Source: Akkermansiaceae bacterium (GTDB lineage Bacteria; Verrucomicrobiota; Verrucomicrobiia; Verrucomicrobiales; Akkermansiaceae). Taken from it: a DNA stretch of 64,000 nt. The DNA is taken from contig JACKQB010000004.1 of NCBI GenBank assembly GCA_024233115.1, positions 310,001 through 374,000 of the forward strand, written 5' to 3'. Each line of letters begins with the position of its first letter. Position 1 is the first letter of the stretch. Below are positions 61,920-64,000 of the stretch, in pieces. The position numbers and the translations under genes were made by a program. The notes beneath the pieces were generated by a model that made no database searches, was not told the origin of the DNA, and saw nothing but the letters and a program-made list of their open reading frames with translations.

Positions 61920-62555
61920 TTATTTGGCGGCCGACTGGCGGGTGGTTTGCAGGGCACGGATGTAGGCGATGATCGCCCAGCGGTCGTTGACGGGGATGTT
62001 GTAGCCGTAGCCACCCATCAAGCCTTTACCGATGGTGATGGTTTCGAACATCTTGCCGTCGGGGTAGGTGGATTTGGGGAAATTCATCAGGTTGGCCACG
62101 GTGGGGATACCGATCACGGCGACGGTGCCTTTACCGTCGCCCGCCTGGCCATGACAAGGCATGCAGGAAACCTCGAAGCGCTCTTTGCCGTGGCGAAGGA
62201 AACCAGCCAGGTCTTCGTCCTTGAGACCGAGCTCGGTGGGCAGGCCGTCACCGTAGGCGTCGCCCATTTTACCAGTATCGATGTAGAGTTCGCTGTTGCC
62301 AAAGCTATGTGCCTCACCAAAGGCGTGGACCACGCCATCGGGGTCAAAACCGCGCGGGACAGTACCGGTGACCGGCTTGCGCGAGCCCATGCCGTCGGCA
62401 AAAAACCCGCTGGCCTTCTGGGTCTTGATTTTATCCTGGTCGTCCATGTCCGGGAAGATGCGCAGCGGCGTGCCGCTGAACAGGTCGCCGCGGAAACCAA
62501 AGAAGCTGATGACCATCACGACGATCAGTGCGAATGCTAGGAAAAAGTAGCGCAT
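61920..62555 (-). CDS. actE: Alternative complex III subunit ActE (monohaem cytochrome c)
   Basis: A 211-residue cytochrome with an N-terminal helix (residues 3-20), the SCMPCHGQAGDGKG haem site, and a later YGYNIPVNDRWAIIAYIRALQ helix typical of ActE. It takes electrons from the pentahaem ActA in the complex. Confidence 0.93.
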   Translation of the reverse strand: MRYFFLAFALIVVMVISFFGFRGDLFSGTPLRIFPDMDDQDKIKTQKASGFFADGMGSRKPVTGTVPRGFDPDGVVHAFGEAHSFGNSELYIDTGKMGDAYGDGLPTELGLKDEDLAGFLRHGKERFEVSCMPCHGQAGDGKGTVAVIGIPTVANLMNFPKSTYPDGKMFETITIGKGLMGGYGYNIPVNDRWAIIAYIRALQTTRQSAAK

Positions 62556-62626
62556 GGGAAGTAGTTATCCGTTATTAGTTATTAGGAAATTGGGTGTATT
62601 TGCACCGCTGGGGCGGTGATTGTTAG

Positions 62627-63178
62627 TTAGTCGGTGGGCTCTTCGACGAGTTCGATGTTGGTTCCACCGGCGTCCTCGAGCAGGGTTTTCGTGTCCTCTG
62701 ATGAAAACCGCGGATCACGGGCTTCGATGGCGATGAAAAACCCGTCGTCGGTCGAGCGCGCAAACTGGCGGCTTTCAAAAAGCGGATGGTTCAGTCGTGG
62801 CAGACCCATCAGGGCCAACAGCCCGAAGAGTGTGGTGAAACCTGAAAACAGGATCGTCAGCTCAAACATGATCGGGAAAAACGCGGCGGTGGTGAAGATG
62901 TTCGCCGGTTTGGCCTGCACAACGGTCGGGTAGATCACCACCTGGGTGGTGTAGGCCAGGGTAAAGGCGGTGATGATGCCGAGCGTTCCACCACAGAATA
63001 CGAGGTAGGGAAGAATCGACTTCTTCATCCCCATGGCCTTGTCCAGCCCGTGGATAGGATACGGGGAATAACAGTCCCACTTCTTGTGGCCTGCATCGCG
63101 CACCTTCTCCGCTGCCTTGTAGAGGGCGGATGCACTTTTAAATTCGGCGAGATAGCCGTAAACGCGTTTAGCTGTCAT
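62627..63178 (-). CDS. actD: Alternative complex III subunit ActD (DUF3341)
   Basis: A 183-residue subunit. The N-terminal cytoplasmic domain (YGYLAEFKSASALYKAAEKVRDAGHKKWDCYSPYPIHGLDKAMG) and two membrane helices (about 55-80 and 95-125) match DUF3341/ActD. The C-terminal tail is acidic. It lies between ActC and ActE as usual. Confidence 0.93.
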   Translation of the reverse strand: MTAKRVYGYLAEFKSASALYKAAEKVRDAGHKKWDCYSPYPIHGLDKAMGMKKSILPYLVFCGGTLGIITAFTLAYTTQVVIYPTVVQAKPANIFTTAAFFPIMFELTILFSGFTTLFGLLALMGLPRLNHPLFESRQFARSTDDGFFIAIEARDPRFSSEDTKTLLEDAGGTNIELVEEPTD

Positions 63179-63182
63179 GGAA

Positions 63183-63215
63183 AACTTGGTATTTGGAGTT
63201 TGAAACTTGGAGTTT
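63183..63215. repeat. Word-like low-complexity spacer, second copy
   Basis: CTTGGTATTTGGAGTTTGAAACTTGGAGTTTT fills most of the gap between ActD and ActC and repeats the words of 59500-59607. Confidence 0.7.
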
Positions 63216-64000
63216 TAGCCTTGGAACTCGTGCTGGTAGGCGGCCTCGGACTCGGTGCCCTGGTCGTCGAGCGCCTCCTTGTCGTCGTGGTGGGGATCAC
63301 TCTCCGGGAGGGTCCATTTCACCTCGGCAATGTTGATGCAGGGGAGGAATTTCAGGAAAAGAAGGAAGAGTGTGAGGAAAAGACCGATGGTTCCGACGTA
63401 GGTCATGATGTCGACCCAGCTCGGGTTGTAGTATTTCCAGTCGCCGGGCAGCCACATCCGCGGCAGGGTGGTGACGATGATCACAAAACGCTCGAACCAC
63501 ATACCGGCGTTTACGGCCATACAGACGGCCATGACCACCCAGAGGTTCTCGCGGCAGTATTTGAACCAGAACAGCTGCGGCGACAGCACGTTACAGGACA
63601 TCATCGCCAGATAGGCCCACCAGTAGGGGCCGGCGATGCGATAGAAAAAGGCGGCACCCTCGTATTTGGCGCCGGAGTAGAAGGCGACAAAGAGCTCCAT
63701 CAGATAGGCATAGCCGACGATGGTTCCGGTGAGCAGGATGATCTTCGCCATGTTCTCGATGTGTTTCATCGTGATCAGGTCCTGTAGACCGTAGATGAAA
63801 CGCGCCGGGATCATGATGGTCAGCACCATGGCAAATCCACCGAACACGGCACCCGCCACGAAGTAGGGCGGGAAGATGGTGGTGTGCCAGCCGGGGACCA
63901 CGGAGGTGGCGAAGTCGAAACTAACCACGGAGTGCACCGAGAGCACCAGCGGGGTGGAGAGGGCGGCGAGCAGGAGGTAGGCGACCTCGTAGTGACTCCA
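63215..64000 (-). CDS. actC: Alternative complex III subunit ActC (NrfD/PsrC-like), 5' cut by window end
   Basis: About 261 C-terminal residues of a quinol-interacting membrane subunit; the frame is open at base 64000. Helices include SVVSFDFATSVVPGWHTTIFPPYFVAGA and NAGMWFERFVIIVTTLPR, conserved in ActC/PsrC-type proteins. The histidine-rich acidic tail (PHHDDKEALDD) is extra. It oxidises menaquinol together with ActF and passes electrons to ActB/ActA, which should lie beyond the window. Confidence 0.94.
   Translation of the reverse strand, partial: WSHYEVAYLLLAALSTPLVLSVHSVVSFDFATSVVPGWHTTIFPPYFVAGAVFGGFAMVLTIMIPARFIYGLQDLITMKHIENMAKIILLTGTIVGYAYLMELFVAFYSGAKYEGAAFFYRIAGPYWWAYLAMMSCNVLSPQLFWFKYCRENLWVVMAVCMAVNAGMWFERFVIIVTTLPRMWLPGDWKYYNPSWVDIMTYVGTIGLFLTLFLLFLKFLPCINIAEVKWTLPESDPHHDDKEALDDQGTESEAAYQHEFQG

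Noticed and set aside
1..64000. CRISPR array
   Set aside because: No regularly spaced short direct repeats were seen anywhere.

Overview
The window reads as chromosomal DNA of a Verrucomicrobiota bacterium, probably Verrucomicrobiales/Akkermansiaceae-like. This rests on recognition of families, not a search. The pointers are a PEP-CTERM protein, an alternative complex III plus caa3-type oxidase operon, a huge secreted M60 peptidase, GntR/LacI-like regulators, REP-like palindromes, and ruvC remnants that resemble the Akkermansia-type RuvC. GC content is moderately high, but accessory pieces (about 36-38 kb and the tRNA spacers) are AT-richer.

Layout. 1-2.2 kb: end of an RND efflux pump, a short-chain dehydrogenase and a membrane coiled-coil protein. 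2.2-10.7 kb: a two-part tRNA gene array (Met-like, Cys, an unexplained structured segment, Gly; then Leu, Ser, Lys, Glu, Gln). It is interrupted by a tesA-ybbA-ybbP-like locus and followed directly by an HNH nuclease and an RtcB-type RNA ligase whose N-terminus resembles the tail of CCA-adding enzymes. 10.9-22.8 kb: a Tat-exported alkaline phosphatase, a membrane protein, a 2803-residue M60 peptidase/adhesin and a divergent regulator. 23-29.8 kb: two identical 1670-bp insertion sequences with 7-bp target duplications flank rplU-rpmA, a GNAT enzyme, a PEP-CTERM trypsin-like protease and an outer-membrane protein. 29.9-35.6 kb: an operon of two secretin-domain-like secreted proteins and a VIT-vWA-SLBB-DUF2135 protein, then a MYG1-like phosphoesterase ending inside a REP-like element.

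36-47 kb is an integron-type cassette array without a visible integrase (a CALIN-like array). It has three complete attC sites, one decayed and one truncated. The cassettes carry a restriction-modification system (nuclease, methylase, specificity subunit), PD-(D/E)XK-like proteins, a ribbon-helix-helix protein and a VOC protein. Three decayed ruvC fragments and a duplicated attI-like leader punctuate the array, and an IS110-family element sits inside it. An IS30-family element just beyond splits a small secreted-protein gene.

49-64 kb: a glycogen/starch synthase, then one long minus-strand respiratory operon. In transcription order it holds ActC (cut by the window end), ActD, ActE, ActF, a dihaem cytochrome c, a CcoN-like protein lacking most haem/copper ligands, a CcoO-like cytochrome c, a monohaem cytochrome c, Cox1, Cox3 with a large insertion, Cox4, two small membrane proteins and Cox2. 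It should move electrons from menaquinol through alternative complex III and cytochromes c to oxygen.

Most noteworthy: the tRNA array/HNH/RtcB island, the integron-like array with a whole R-M cassette and ruvC debris, and the degenerate CcoN plus the enlarged Cox3 in the oxidase operon.
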